Source: Sphingobacterium sp. SGR-19 (GTDB lineage: Bacteria > Bacteroidota > Bacteroidia > Sphingobacteriales > Sphingobacteriaceae). From it: DNA of 64,000 bases. A program made the position numbers and the translations under genes. The stretch covers positions 62,001 to 126,000 of the forward strand of contig NZ_JAAKGS010000001.1 in assembly GCF_011043555.1 (NCBI RefSeq), written 5' to 3'. Positions 42,489 to 51,561 of this stretch are shown piece after piece (the first letter of the stretch is position 1; the number at the start of each line of letters is the position of its first letter). The notes below the pieces were generated by a model. It saw only the letters and a list, made by a program, of their open reading frames with translations, searched no databases and was not told the origin of the DNA.

Positions 42489-42782
42489 ATGACATTCCAA
42501 GAGATAATAAATCAAGACAAACCGGTTCTGGTCGATTTTTTCGCCGAATGGTGCGGCCCTTGCAAGATGCAAGCGCCGATATTGGATGAACTAAAGGAGC
42601 GCGTAGGTGAACGTGCTTCTATCATAAAGATAGATGTCGACAAGAATCCCCAAGTCGCATCAACGTTAGGGGTACGTGGTGTACCCACATTGGTTCTCTT
42701 CCGCAAAGGGGAAATACGGTGGAGACAATCGGGCGTATACCCCGCAAACGAACTAGAGCGTTTAATTAATGAGAACCTTTAG
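42489..42782 (+). CDS. thioredoxin
   Basis: A 97-residue cytoplasmic thiol reductase with the standard active site AEWCGPCKMQAPIL and the cis-Pro motif GVPTLVLF. The fold is complete though a few residues short at the N-terminus. It follows the sulfur-handling genes and could reduce the rhodanese or MBL enzyme. Its last 17 bp overlap the 3' end of the convergent FMN reductase gene. Confidence 0.95.
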   Translation: MTFQEIINQDKPVLVDFFAEWCGPCKMQAPILDELKERVGERASIIKIDVDKNPQVASTLGVRGVPTLVLFRKGEIRWRQSGVYPANELERLINENL

Positions 42783-43332
42783 TATGCTGTTCAACAAATT
42801 TTGTGTAAGAATCCAGTACCTGTCTTAAAAAATTAGCCGTGTCTTCGTTAGTCAGATGACCGTTGTCGTCAAACAATTTTTGTACGTTCGCCAGATAGAC
42901 CTCGGGTTGTTGCAATGTTGGCATATCAAGGAAAACAAGCGACTGCCGTAAATGATGGTTGGCGCCGAAGCCGCTTAAGTTGCTTATAGACGAAGAAATG
43001 ACTAATGTTGGTTTCCCTCCCCATGCATTTTGGCCATAAGGTCGGGAACCAACATCTATTGCATTTTTTAACACGCCTGGTACAGAGCGATTATATTCCG
43101 GTGTGATGAAAACAACCCCATCTAACGATTTGATCTTTTTGCGAAAAGGAGCGTAGGCTGCAGGGCTTTCACCTTCGTCGTAATCTTGATTGTATAACGC
43201 AAGATCACCTATTTCGATACGTTCCAGTGTATAGGCCTCTGGTGCATTTTCGATAAGAAAATTTGCAATCTTTTTACTGAAAGAACCTTTTCTTAAAGAT
43301 CCTACAACTATACCAATTGTTTTTGCTGCCAT
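42766..43332 (-). CDS. NADPH-dependent FMN reductase family protein
   Basis: A 188-residue flavodoxin-like reductase. The phosphate-binding loop is GSLRKGSFSKKIA, and FITPEYNRSVPGVLKNAIDV is the family signature. The ATG at 43332 (MAAKTIGIVVGS) is the proper start; upstream in-frame ATGs add nonconserved residues. These enzymes reduce FMN, quinones, chromate or azo compounds. It is convergent with thioredoxin and overlaps it by 17 bp. Confidence 0.92.
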   Translation of the reverse strand: MAAKTIGIVVGSLRKGSFSKKIANFLIENAPEAYTLERIEIGDLALYNQDYDEGESPAAYAPFRKKIKSLDGVVFITPEYNRSVPGVLKNAIDVGSRPYGQNAWGGKPTLVISSSISNLSGFGANHHLRQSLVFLDMPTLQQPEVYLANVQKLFDDNGHLTNEDTANFLRQVLDSYTKFVEQHTKGSH

Positions 43333-43396
43333 GATATTTTGATTATGTGTTATACCCATAACAAATATCCAAAGCAGTTGGTTTTGAAAACTTGGC

Positions 43397-43714
43397 CTAC
43401 TTAACCTCTATAATGGTTCCTTCCCCGTGCAATGGTTCGTCAGCTGGTGGTTCGTTCGAAGGAGGAACATCGTCATCCTTCCGTTTTTCCACCGTGATTT
43501 TACATTCGGTAAGAAGTGCTGCTAGAGCGCCTATGGCAGCAAATATTGGGGCAAAGACAACGCCTACCACACCAATGGTAACAGGGAAGCTCATGATTTC
43601 TTTTCCGGATTTATCGGAGATGCTAATTTTGGTTACATTACCCTCAGCAATAATCTCTTTGATTTTCTTTAACAGGTTTTCACCGTTTACGATAAATGTT
43701 TCTTTGAATGACAT
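43397..43714 (-). CDS. DUF4342 domain protein
   Basis: A 105-residue small membrane protein. The N-terminal half is soluble (ETFIVNGENLLKKIKEIIAE, ISISDKSGKEIMSFPVTIG) and is followed by one hydrophobic segment (VVGVVFAPIFAAIGALAALL) and an acidic Pro-rich tail. This matches DUF4342, which has no known function. It lies downstream of the DUF4407 gene on the same strand with a 58-bp gap. Confidence 0.85.
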   Translation of the reverse strand: MSFKETFIVNGENLLKKIKEIIAEGNVTKISISDKSGKEIMSFPVTIGVVGVVFAPIFAAIGALAALLTECKITVEKRKDDDVPPSNEPPADEPLHGEGTIIEVK

Positions 43715-43772
43715 AATATACTTGTTTTTAGTTGTTTAATATAATGAATAACAATTTCTGATATAGCTTTGT

Positions 43773-44726
43773 TTACGGGATGCGGAGTTTATCTAACATC
43801 TGTACCCGGATATCCGTTTGATGTCGAAGCAGCCTATCGTAGTCCGAATCGCTGTCGGTTAATTTCATGACCAGAACGAACAATTCAATAGCAAGAAAAA
43901 AGAACAGGAAAAGCAAATAAACAAATAATCCTATCGAGGAAGAAGTCACGACATCGTGCAGTAACGTCAATTCATCTAGGAAACCAGTGGAAGCATTTAG
44001 CTCCTGTTCCTTCCGTTCTTTAATGGACATGATGGACGCCGCCAGTGCGAACTTTTTGTTTTGTAACGTTTCGATCTGCTTATGCAATTGTTCCATCTCC
44101 AGTTTTTTGGGATTTTCCATGACGGATTTGTTGGTCGATTGTGTACTATTTACCTCCTTGCCCTGGCCGTCCCTCGTCACACTGCGATTCGTGTAAGATG
44201 TTATAATAACCGGATTCTTTTTAAGATCTTCGCTTACCGTTTCGTATCTCGAATTGGCAGCGGCAATCATGGTATCCAAATCTTGAATTTGTTTTTGTAT
44301 ATCTTCTTCGGATTGTTTGACGGCAACTTTTACACGCTCGTCCATTACCTGTGCTTTACGTAATTCGATGTCATCTTTGAAAGTGATCTGATCCATGATG
44401 AAGGCGCCTAATATGGACATTACTAAAGCAAGCAGTACCCGAAATAGACTAGACCAAATGCTGACGCGTGTAGACAGAATAATAATACGTTCGATCTGAA
44501 TAACCACGAAACTCATTAATACGCCGCCAAAAACACCGCCCCAACCGGCTAAATGCAGATAACGTGTAGCGAAGCTATAGCCGATAAAGAACCAGACCAA
44601 AACAATAAGCAACATGGCCGACGTATATTTTTTTACATTCTTTGCCGACTGCTCACTGGAGTTTTTGACGAGATTATAATTGAAGCCCGTTATAAAACAT
44701 CCGAATTTTAACCACCAATCCTTCAT
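43773..44726 (-). CDS. DUF4407 domain membrane protein
   Basis: A 317-residue membrane protein. Three N-terminal TM helices (about 33-52, 60-78 with the conserved VVIQIERIIIL, and 90-110) are followed by a long coiled-coil region (about 125-255, MDERVKVAVKQSEEDIQKQI, EQLHKQIETLQNKKFA) and a last TM helix near 275-297. This is the DUF4407 layout. Function is unknown. It starts 4 bp after the stop of the upstream 180-residue gene, so the two are cotranscribed and probably work together. Confidence 0.88.
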   Translation of the reverse strand: MKDWWLKFGCFITGFNYNLVKNSSEQSAKNVKKYTSAMLLIVLVWFFIGYSFATRYLHLAGWGGVFGGVLMSFVVIQIERIIILSTRVSIWSSLFRVLLALVMSILGAFIMDQITFKDDIELRKAQVMDERVKVAVKQSEEDIQKQIQDLDTMIAAANSRYETVSEDLKKNPVIITSYTNRSVTRDGQGKEVNSTQSTNKSVMENPKKLEMEQLHKQIETLQNKKFALAASIMSIKERKEQELNASTGFLDELTLLHDVVTSSSIGLFVYLLFLFFFLAIELFVLVMKLTDSDSDYDRLLRHQTDIRVQMLDKLRIP

Positions 44727-44730
44727 CCTC

Positions 44731-45273
44731 CTAAAATTTCTTTGTTAACAGATAGGCTTGGGTAATAGAAGCCATGCCTTTCATAAAACCTCGTTTATAG
44801 GACAGTATAGCGCGTTCACATAAACCCGTATCCACTTGCAATGCTTGTTCAAATGCCTTTACTTTTTCGATGTGGTCCAATAGGTCGGTTTGTTTAATTC
44901 TTAATTCGTCGACCAAATCGACCAATCCGGCGCGTTCCCGAGAATGAATATGGAACTCTATATCTTTCATGAGTGAATCATGATAGGTTCTGACCTGTTG
45001 TATTAAAATCCCCAGATCATATTTAATCAATTTGATATTGTCATTTCGATAGCCTTCGTCGGGGCTGGTAAGTGCATCATGATATCCGCGCGTTTCAAAA
45101 TCCTGCTGCAGGTAATTATAAATGAGAAAAATGCCTTGCCCATCATGTATAGATGCTCCATTAAGTTGCGACTTACCGTCTACAGATGCTGGAGATGCGT
45201 TATCTGGAACGGATGTTGTTTCAGTTACGTTCCGAATATCTTTGTTCTTTTTAAAAATTGTAAACCATCCCAT
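44731..45273 (-). CDS. hypothetical protein coupled to DUF4407
   Basis: A 180-residue soluble protein without signal peptide. The first 45 residues are low complexity and probably disordered. The rest is helical with coiled-coil character (DNIKLIKYDLGILIQQVRTY, LVDLVDELRIKQTDLLDHIE). I do not recognise the family. It is the first gene of the unit with DUF4407 and, likely, DUF4342. Confidence 0.75.
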   Translation of the reverse strand: MGWFTIFKKNKDIRNVTETTSVPDNASPASVDGKSQLNGASIHDGQGIFLIYNYLQQDFETRGYHDALTSPDEGYRNDNIKLIKYDLGILIQQVRTYHDSLMKDIEFHIHSRERAGLVDLVDELRIKQTDLLDHIEKVKAFEQALQVDTGLCERAILSYKRGFMKGMASITQAYLLTKKF

Positions 45274-45393
45274 TTGTTTCGTGTTTGTAAAAGCAAAATA
45301 AATGGGAAAGAGAAAAAGGTAGGAGAGGATTTAGGTCAACGAATCATAAAAATAGGCGAAAGCCACCTTACAGTCGGTGAAAGGAGTGGGGCA

Positions 45394-47262
45394 TTATCTG
45401 CCCCATTCGTATTTTACGCCCAAACTATACCATCTTCCAGGCATGGGGATAGCACTCGTTTCGATATAGGTGATATCAAATATGTTTTGTGCGTCGGCAT
45501 ACACGGAAAGAAACGGAAAGCGATATCCAATTCGTACATCCGTTAAGAAATAAGATTTGTCTGATATCCGCTGATGGAAGCGATTGGCTATAGAAGCATG
45601 CCAAACGGTGCTGTTTGCCATGAAGAGTAACTTCGCCTGATGTTTTAGGTTTTCTAGATTATATTTGGATATGGATCCGTCGATTTGCTCCAAGGATGCA
45701 TCCAGATAATTGTATCCGAGATTCACCCGGTAACGGATATCGTTCGCTTGGAAAATATATAGCAAATTCGTGTTTATGCCATGTACTTTGTTCTTGCCCA
45801 TATTAAATGGTTGGTAAGGTTCGTTGACATCAGTTCTTATCCAATCGATGAAATCTCGGACGTTCCGATAAAAATATCCTGCATGGGCAATGAAATTTGT
45901 GCTTTGGAATTTAATCGCGCCTTCGGTTTGCCAAGCGTCTTCTGAAAACAAACTTGGATTGCCGATATTTCCCGGGCGTTGGTTTAAATAAAGGTCTGTA
46001 AAAGAGGGTATACGCTGACTTGATCCGGTGTTGAGTACGACTTTCCAATGCTGTGTAATGTTATAACCTAGATCGATACCCGGGTAGACTTTCCAGCCAT
46101 ACTGTGTATTGTGATTGATATATGCACCGACATTGACCGTCATATTTTTTAAACGTTCGGTTCGGAACTCTGCATAAGCACCGTGATTGCTTCGATCGTG
46201 GTCTCCCATATTCGAACTTGCGATGCGGTCGAAGCGGGATTCCAGGCCGAGCCCAAAATCACCAAATGCTGTTTGGTATCGGCTATTTAGCTCCATCGAA
46301 AACGCATTGTTATAATGAAGTGAACGCGCAGAAGAAAGGTTGTGCTTAAAATAACGATAATCATCCTCGTTGTATCGGTTGGTTACGCGTGGGCTAAGGT
46401 AGAACCGTTCTGAAAGCTGATGTCTGGAGCTTATGGATGCAAATACAGTTTCTACAATTTCTTCAGATTCTCTATCTCCCGGAGCAGCATAGAAACCGTT
46501 AGCGCCAAAACGATTATACATGTAACTACCCAGCCACTCGATCTCATTATCATCGTCTATCGTTAGGTTCGCTTGGTAGAATATTTTATCGTTCTGTGAT
46601 GCGGTATTGTAGCGCTGTCCATTAGATTTCTCTTTGTTATAGTATAACTGATGTTGATGTTTATCACCAAACCATCTCGCACCGAGTTGTGTACCGGCGT
46701 GATAATAAATACCGTCTTTGTCCTCTTCGTCTCTGTTTTTAAACGAACTCCCTGTGTACACATTGGCATGTATCGAGCTTTTATCTACGGTCTTAGTAAT
46801 GATATTGATGGCTCCAGTTAAAGCATTGATACCATAAATGCGCGCTGCTGCACCCCGAAGCACTTCTATTCTTTCGATCGCATCTAAAGGGATGGGTAAG
46901 TTTAGATTGTGATGTGCCGTTTGCGAATCGGAAACTTTGGCACCATTGACCAAGACCAGTGTCTGTTCAAAGCTTCCCCCATCAATGCTTACGTCCGCCT
47001 GTACACCAAAAGGGCCACGTTGTCGCAGATCAACTCCATTTAAAAGCCCGAGTACTTCATTCAAGTTTTTGACCGGTAGTTGTTTGATCTGTCCGGAGCT
47101 CAAAATCTCCACATTTCTATTGTCTTTACTAAAAGGAATCTGTAATCGGTTTGCATGAACGATCACTTCTTGAATACTGTCTATTTTAACTTCCTGCGCT
47201 TGTCCCCACAACGGCAAAAATGCTGCGGCTAATAATATCTGATGATTATTTATGAATTTCAT
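45394..47262 (-). CDS. TonB-dependent outer-membrane receptor (BtuB-like size)
   Basis: A 622-residue outer-membrane receptor. The signal peptide is IFNNHQ-type MKFINNHQILLAAAFLPLWG, a possible TonB box is QEVIVHA, the plug domain reads VKNLNEVLGLLNGVDLRQRG through IERIEVLRGAAARIYG and INIITKT, and the barrel ends in the usual aromatic C-terminus (WYSLGVKYEWGR). It lacks the SusC-type N-terminal extension and has no SusD partner, so vitamin, metal or siderophore uptake is more likely than glycans. It is divergent from a MocR regulator with only 52 bp between the starts. Confidence 0.92.
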   Translation of the reverse strand: MKFINNHQILLAAAFLPLWGQAQEVKIDSIQEVIVHANRLQIPFSKDNRNVEILSSGQIKQLPVKNLNEVLGLLNGVDLRQRGPFGVQADVSIDGGSFEQTLVLVNGAKVSDSQTAHHNLNLPIPLDAIERIEVLRGAAARIYGINALTGAINIITKTVDKSSIHANVYTGSSFKNRDEEDKDGIYYHAGTQLGARWFGDKHQHQLYYNKEKSNGQRYNTASQNDKIFYQANLTIDDDNEIEWLGSYMYNRFGANGFYAAPGDRESEEIVETVFASISSRHQLSERFYLSPRVTNRYNEDDYRYFKHNLSSARSLHYNNAFSMELNSRYQTAFGDFGLGLESRFDRIASSNMGDHDRSNHGAYAEFRTERLKNMTVNVGAYINHNTQYGWKVYPGIDLGYNITQHWKVVLNTGSSQRIPSFTDLYLNQRPGNIGNPSLFSEDAWQTEGAIKFQSTNFIAHAGYFYRNVRDFIDWIRTDVNEPYQPFNMGKNKVHGINTNLLYIFQANDIRYRVNLGYNYLDASLEQIDGSISKYNLENLKHQAKLLFMANSTVWHASIANRFHQRISDKSYFLTDVRIGYRFPFLSVYADAQNIFDITYIETSAIPMPGRWYSLGVKYEWGR

Positions 47263-47266
47263 ACGG

Positions 47267-47274
47267 CAAAAGTA
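47267..47274 (-). promoter_or_regulatory. -7 box (TACTTTTG, minus strand) of the TonB receptor
   Basis: A perfect TAnnTTTG box whose last G is 4 nt from the receptor ATG, implying a leaderless or nearly leaderless mRNA. The MocR gene must be driven from the same 52-bp gap or from inside the receptor gene. Confidence 0.5.
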
Positions 47275-47314
47275 TTATCTTTCCGGATTGTTATACGGTT
47301 CCAATTTTAATAAG

Positions 47315-48802
47315 ATGAGTAGTCCGGTTTTAGATTTGTTCTCTAGTTTTGTGCTTATTGACCGAACATCGGTACAACCAATATATTTGCAGGTTTCTCA
47401 ACAGATGATAAATGCCGTTCAGCGGGGATATTTATTGGTAGGTACGAAGCTACCGGGGACAAGGGCCCTAAGCGAAGTATTGCAAGTGCACCGCAAAACG
47501 GTTATTGCGATATATGATGAGTTGGAAGCACAAGGATGGGTTGAGGTGCGACCAAACAAGGGGACATTCGTCGTCAATCAATCACATCAGGTGAAAATGG
47601 ATAAACCTTATGAAAAATTGGTTTCTCTAGCAAAATACCCTACCTCGACCGGATTCAAGTTTAGCCAATCGACAATTCTGGACACTCCTTTTGAATTTTC
47701 GAAGAATCACTTGGTTTTTAACGATGGACAACCAGACATACGGCTTACACAGATGCAAAATCTTTCTCGCTGGTACAGCGCTTCGATGAAACGTAAGCAC
47801 AATTTGAAACGTCTTACAGGGCACAATATGGAAGGAAGTGAATTTTTTAGGGAGCAATTGAGTAACTATCTGAATTTTTCAAGGGGCCTACATATTTCTA
47901 AAAATAACTTACTCATCACGCGCAGTGTGGAAATGAGTCTATATATTATTTCACAAATCTTGCTTTCGAAAGGAGATCATGTTTTGGTTGGCGATTTAAG
48001 TATGTTTTCCGCCAATATGGTATTTCAAAAAATGGGCGCCAGCATAAGCACCATTCCAGTGGATGGAAGCGGTATTGATATAGATTATATCCGTACACAC
48101 TTTAAACCGGGCGAGGTACGTATGGTACATGTTACACCTCATCATCACTATCCAACCACGGTAACATTATCTGCCCAAAAAAGAATCGCCTTGTTACAGC
48201 TGGCGCAAGAATACGGATTTATTATCGTAGAAGATGATTACGATTATGATTTTCAATATGAGCAGATGGCTGTTATGCCTTTAGCAAGCGGTGACGTGAA
48301 TGGGATGGTGGTATATGTCGGGTCGTTTGGAAAATCACTTGCTCCCGCTTTTCAGAGAGGTTTTGTCGTCGCTCCGGATAACCTTATTGCAGAAATGCGT
48401 AAATACTTGGGTATTATCGATAGGCAAGGAGATGTGATCATGGAACAGGCGTTAGGCGAAATGATAGAGGAGGGGGAGATTCATCGACATCTCAAAAAAT
48501 CGTTGAAAATATACCGCGAACGTCGTGATCTATTTTGTGAGATTTTAAAAACGCGCTTTAACGAAATAGTAGCGTTCCAAAAACCTTCAGGAGGTTTAGC
48601 TCTATGGACTACTTGGGACAAACGTTTTTCTCTTTTTCAGTTAGCAAATTTGTGTAAAAAAGATAATCTATTTATTCCAAAGAATTTGTTATACCAGAAC
48701 AACACCTTGTCCGCTATGCGATTAGGTTTCGGTCATTTAAACAAAAATGAGATGGAGGAAGCGTTAGAAATATTACAAAGAGGAATGACGAAAATAGTCT
48801 AA
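47315..48802 (+). CDS. MocR/PdxR-family GntR-aminotransferase regulator
   Basis: A 495-residue transcription factor. The N-terminal GntR winged helix reads VSQQMINAVQRGYLLVGTKL, LQVHRKTVIAIYDELEAQGW and RPNKGTFVV. The C-terminal domain is a fold-type I aminotransferase with DDYDYDFQYE and the PLP-binding lysine in GSFGKSLAPAF. Such proteins sense PLP or amino-acid/PLP adducts and control vitamin B6, GABA or taurine genes. The ATG at 47315 (MSSPVLDLF) is chosen because the longer frame runs into the receptor gene. The divergent TonB receptor is the obvious candidate target. Confidence 0.92.
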   Translation: MSSPVLDLFSSFVLIDRTSVQPIYLQVSQQMINAVQRGYLLVGTKLPGTRALSEVLQVHRKTVIAIYDELEAQGWVEVRPNKGTFVVNQSHQVKMDKPYEKLVSLAKYPTSTGFKFSQSTILDTPFEFSKNHLVFNDGQPDIRLTQMQNLSRWYSASMKRKHNLKRLTGHNMEGSEFFREQLSNYLNFSRGLHISKNNLLITRSVEMSLYIISQILLSKGDHVLVGDLSMFSANMVFQKMGASISTIPVDGSGIDIDYIRTHFKPGEVRMVHVTPHHHYPTTVTLSAQKRIALLQLAQEYGFIIVEDDYDYDFQYEQMAVMPLASGDVNGMVVYVGSFGKSLAPAFQRGFVVAPDNLIAEMRKYLGIIDRQGDVIMEQALGEMIEEGEIHRHLKKSLKIYRERRDLFCEILKTRFNEIVAFQKPSGGLALWTTWDKRFSLFQLANLCKKDNLFIPKNLLYQNNTLSAMRLGFGHLNKNEMEEALEILQRGMTKIV

Positions 48803-49740
48803 TGCCATTCCTCTCGTCCGATAATTTTTCCTTGTTGGACATCAGTTATTTCATCTTTTTGATCGGATTTGAATTTGCCCTTTAAAGAAGGCTGTCCGGC
48901 GTCTACCCAAGCAGAAAACCAAAAGGAACCCGTACGCTGAATGGATTTTCGCATGCGGTCTTCGACCATACCCTCCATACGCTGATGGTAAGCATTGGCA
49001 TAAGCGTCCGAATGGCTGAAAATAAGTATATTGTTTCGGGTAATATAACTTCGTTGTAGATGTTTGGGGAATGTGTTGGAGAGTTCTTTTTCTAGCAATA
49101 GTACCGAATCAACCAAAGCATTGCTTTCCCGTACGATGGCCCATGCGGAATCAAGCGGACTATCGAGATACTCGGCTTTTCCGACGAACAAGTTGTAACC
49201 GTCAGCGAACATTTCTGGCAATCTGCTCTCCCAAAATGCATGGATACCGATCTGTCCGGTTAACTGGCCGTTATAGTTGCGCGTGGTGTGAAGCGGTACG
49301 TGTGCATCCGATACATAATGACCGAGATCGGCAGAGTGGCGAATGATAGCATTTGTGTTGTTTTCCCGAAATGCCTTCACCAGTTTCTGGTAGGTGAAAT
49401 ATATCTGCCAAGGCACAATACCGCTCGCTCGCAACTTGCGCTCTTGGAATTTTTCTGTTGCGCGACTCCAATGGATAGGAATTGAATCGATATTCCCGTC
49501 TTCATATTCTTCAACATCAATAAAATGTCTGGGAGATTCCAGAGAATCCACATAACATCTTTTGTCTGCGTCCACCGCTTTTTCGGTGATTACATCAATG
49601 TGCCGTTTGTAAAACTTAGCAAGCTGCGTAGGTAGCGTAAACACCGATGCTTGGTTAATTTTTTTGTGCGCGTAAAATCCCCATGAACTGCATATTAAAA
49701 TAAGGAGCGTGCCCAAGACATAATAATATCTGCTGTACAT
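48799..49740 (-). CDS. zinc-dependent phospholipase C / S1-P1 nuclease-like protein
   Basis: A 313-residue exported or membrane-anchored protein with an N-terminal hydrophobic segment (YYVLGTLLILICSSWGFYAH). The mature N-terminal W-G-x-x-A-H is typical of the zinc phospholipase C / P1 nuclease superfamily, where the Trp itself binds zinc. Other metal positions are plausible in RHSADLGHYVSDAHVPLH (His, Asp, His) and NGQLTGQIGIHAFWES. Bacteroidota carry many such single genes with unproved substrates. Confidence 0.82.
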   Translation of the reverse strand: MYSRYYYVLGTLLILICSSWGFYAHKKINQASVFTLPTQLAKFYKRHIDVITEKAVDADKRCYVDSLESPRHFIDVEEYEDGNIDSIPIHWSRATEKFQERKLRASGIVPWQIYFTYQKLVKAFRENNTNAIIRHSADLGHYVSDAHVPLHTTRNYNGQLTGQIGIHAFWESRLPEMFADGYNLFVGKAEYLDSPLDSAWAIVRESNALVDSVLLLEKELSNTFPKHLQRSYITRNNILIFSHSDAYANAYHQRMEGMVEDRMRKSIQRTGSFWFSAWVDAGQPSLKGKFKSDQKDEITDVQQGKIIGREEWH

Positions 49741-49866
49741 AATTCACTTGTATAGATGGTCTATCATAAAGATAATAAATTTAAATTAAAGTAAGTTACT
49801 TGTTCCCCAATTACAGGAAAATTAGTACTTTGGGCAATTATATAAATGCTATATATATAAGCGGAA

Positions 49867-50856
49867 ATGAAAATATTATATGCAGTGCAAGGAACGGGTA
49901 ATGGTCATTTATGCAGAGCCTTGGACATTATTCCGATATTGCAGACACTAGCTGAAGTAGACGTGCTGGTGAGCGGTATCCAAGCAGATATCGAGTTACC
50001 ATTCCCGGTCAAATACCGTTTGCACGGTTTGAGCTTTATTTTTGGAAAATCCGGTGGTGTGGATCTATGGCGAACTTTTATGAGTTCCACTGTTCGGAGA
50101 TTTATTAAGGAAATAAATAGTCTACCTGTTGAAAAATACGACCTTATCATCAATGATTTCGAACCCATTTCAGCTTGGGCTTGTCAAACCCGGGAAATTC
50201 CGTGTGTCGGGCTAAGCCATCAGATAGGCGCATTGGACCCTGCAAGTCCTAAACCAGAGGAAACGGATATGTTGGGTAAATTTATTATGAAGAACTATGC
50301 GCCGTCAAGTTTCGCCTACGGTTTTCACTTTAAAGCTTACCATGATCATATCTATACGCCGGTAATACGGGAATCTATCCGCCAGCTTGACCCTAAGGAT
50401 AATGGACACTATACCGTTTATCTACCTGCATACGATGACGCACATTTGCTAAAAAACCTTTCTAAGTTTCCGGATGTGAAGTGGGATGTCTATTCTAAAC
50501 ATAACAAAAAGAAATTCACCGTGAAAAACGTCACTATTAATCCAATAAAGAGTGATACGTTTGTGAAAAGTATGGCGGATGCGTCAGGAGTATTATGTGG
50601 TGCGGGGTTTGAGACGCCGGCAGAGGCGCTTTTTTTGGAAAAGAAATTGCTGGTGATTCCCATGAAAAATCAATATGAGCAGCATTTAAACGCAGCGGCA
50701 TTGGAGCAAATGGGCGTTCCAGTGATTGCTAGCTTGAAGAAAAAATTTGATTATGCTATTGAGGCATGGCTAAACAGTAAGATTAAAGTCACGGTTGATT
50801 ACCCCAATATGACGAGGGATATTGTGACGAATATAGTGGAAAAACATAAACAATGA
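49867..50856 (+). CDS. GT-B glycosyltransferase (MurG/UGT-like)
   Basis: A 329-residue glycosyltransferase without signal peptide. It begins MKILYAVQGTGNGHLCRA, the G-x-G-H loop of UDP-sugar enzymes, and ends with the nucleotide-binding block VLCGAGFETPAEALFLEK and MKNQYEQHLNA. These are features of the MurG/UGT/MGDG synthase type. The acceptor is unknown. It overlaps the next gene, an FKBP isomerase, by 4 bp (ATGA). Confidence 0.85.
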   Translation: MKILYAVQGTGNGHLCRALDIIPILQTLAEVDVLVSGIQADIELPFPVKYRLHGLSFIFGKSGGVDLWRTFMSSTVRRFIKEINSLPVEKYDLIINDFEPISAWACQTREIPCVGLSHQIGALDPASPKPEETDMLGKFIMKNYAPSSFAYGFHFKAYHDHIYTPVIRESIRQLDPKDNGHYTVYLPAYDDAHLLKNLSKFPDVKWDVYSKHNKKKFTVKNVTINPIKSDTFVKSMADASGVLCGAGFETPAEALFLEKKLLVIPMKNQYEQHLNAAALEQMGVPVIASLKKKFDYAIEAWLNSKIKVTVDYPNMTRDIVTNIVEKHKQ

Positions 50857-51545
50857 ATATAAGCAAGATTGGATTTGCCGTGATGGCAGTTACATTTACA
50901 GGTATGTCCGCAACGCAGGCGCAAGTTTTAAAATCAAATACCGATTCCGTATCCTATGCATTGGGTAAAGACGTAGGTTCTTCACTCACGAGCAGTGGCG
51001 TTAAGATTAATTCTGAAAGTTTCTTACAAGGTGTAAATGACGCCATACAGGGAAAAGAGGAATTGATTGGCGAAGAAGAAGGAATACGTATTATTAAGGA
51101 GGCTTTTGCAAAGGCCGCGGAAGAAAAAATTAAGGTGTTCAAGGAAGAGGAGATCACTTTTTTTAACACCGTTAAAGAAAAACCCGGTATCCAGCATTTT
51201 CAAGATGGACTTTATTATGAGGTGATTCAAGAGGGGAGTGGAGCGAAACCTACGAGTGAGGATGAAGTAACGGTACATTATAAAGGCACATTGGCGGATG
51301 GAAAGGTTTTTGATAATTCATATGAACGCGGGGAACCGTTGGATATTGATCTAACCAATGTTATTAAAGGGTGGCAGTTAGGCATTCCGTTAATGGCAAG
51401 TGGGGCGAAGTACAGGTTATATATCCCCTCTAAATTAGGTTATGGCGAACGTGGCGCGGGGAGAGATATACCGCCTTATAGCCCATTGATTTTTGAAATC
51501 GAATTAATCGGGATAAAAGGTCAAGAAGCACCGGCCACATTGTAG
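50853..51545 (+). CDS. FKBP-type peptidyl-prolyl isomerase (FkpA/Mip-like)
   Basis: A 230-residue exported PPIase. The signal peptide (ISKIGFAVMAVTFTGMSATQA) is followed by the FKBP N-terminal dimerisation helices (SVSYALGKDVGSSL, through AKAAEEKIKVFK) and the FKBP domain with DEVTVHYKGTLADGKVFDNS, GWQLGIPLMASGAKYRLYIP and FEIELIGIK. Residues lining the active site are conserved. It acts as a periplasmic chaperone. Its ATG overlaps the glycosyltransferase stop. Confidence 0.94.
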   Translation: MNISKIGFAVMAVTFTGMSATQAQVLKSNTDSVSYALGKDVGSSLTSSGVKINSESFLQGVNDAIQGKEELIGEEEGIRIIKEAFAKAAEEKIKVFKEEEITFFNTVKEKPGIQHFQDGLYYEVIQEGSGAKPTSEDEVTVHYKGTLADGKVFDNSYERGEPLDIDLTNVIKGWQLGIPLMASGAKYRLYIPSKLGYGERGAGRDIPPYSPLIFEIELIGIKGQEAPATL

Positions 51546-51561
51546 GGACTTTACGTTAGAA

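Noticed and set aside
42766..42782. Overlap of thioredoxin and FMN reductase as a possible regulatory antisense pair
   Set aside because: A 17-bp overlap of convergent 3' ends is common in compact genomes and shows no special structure.
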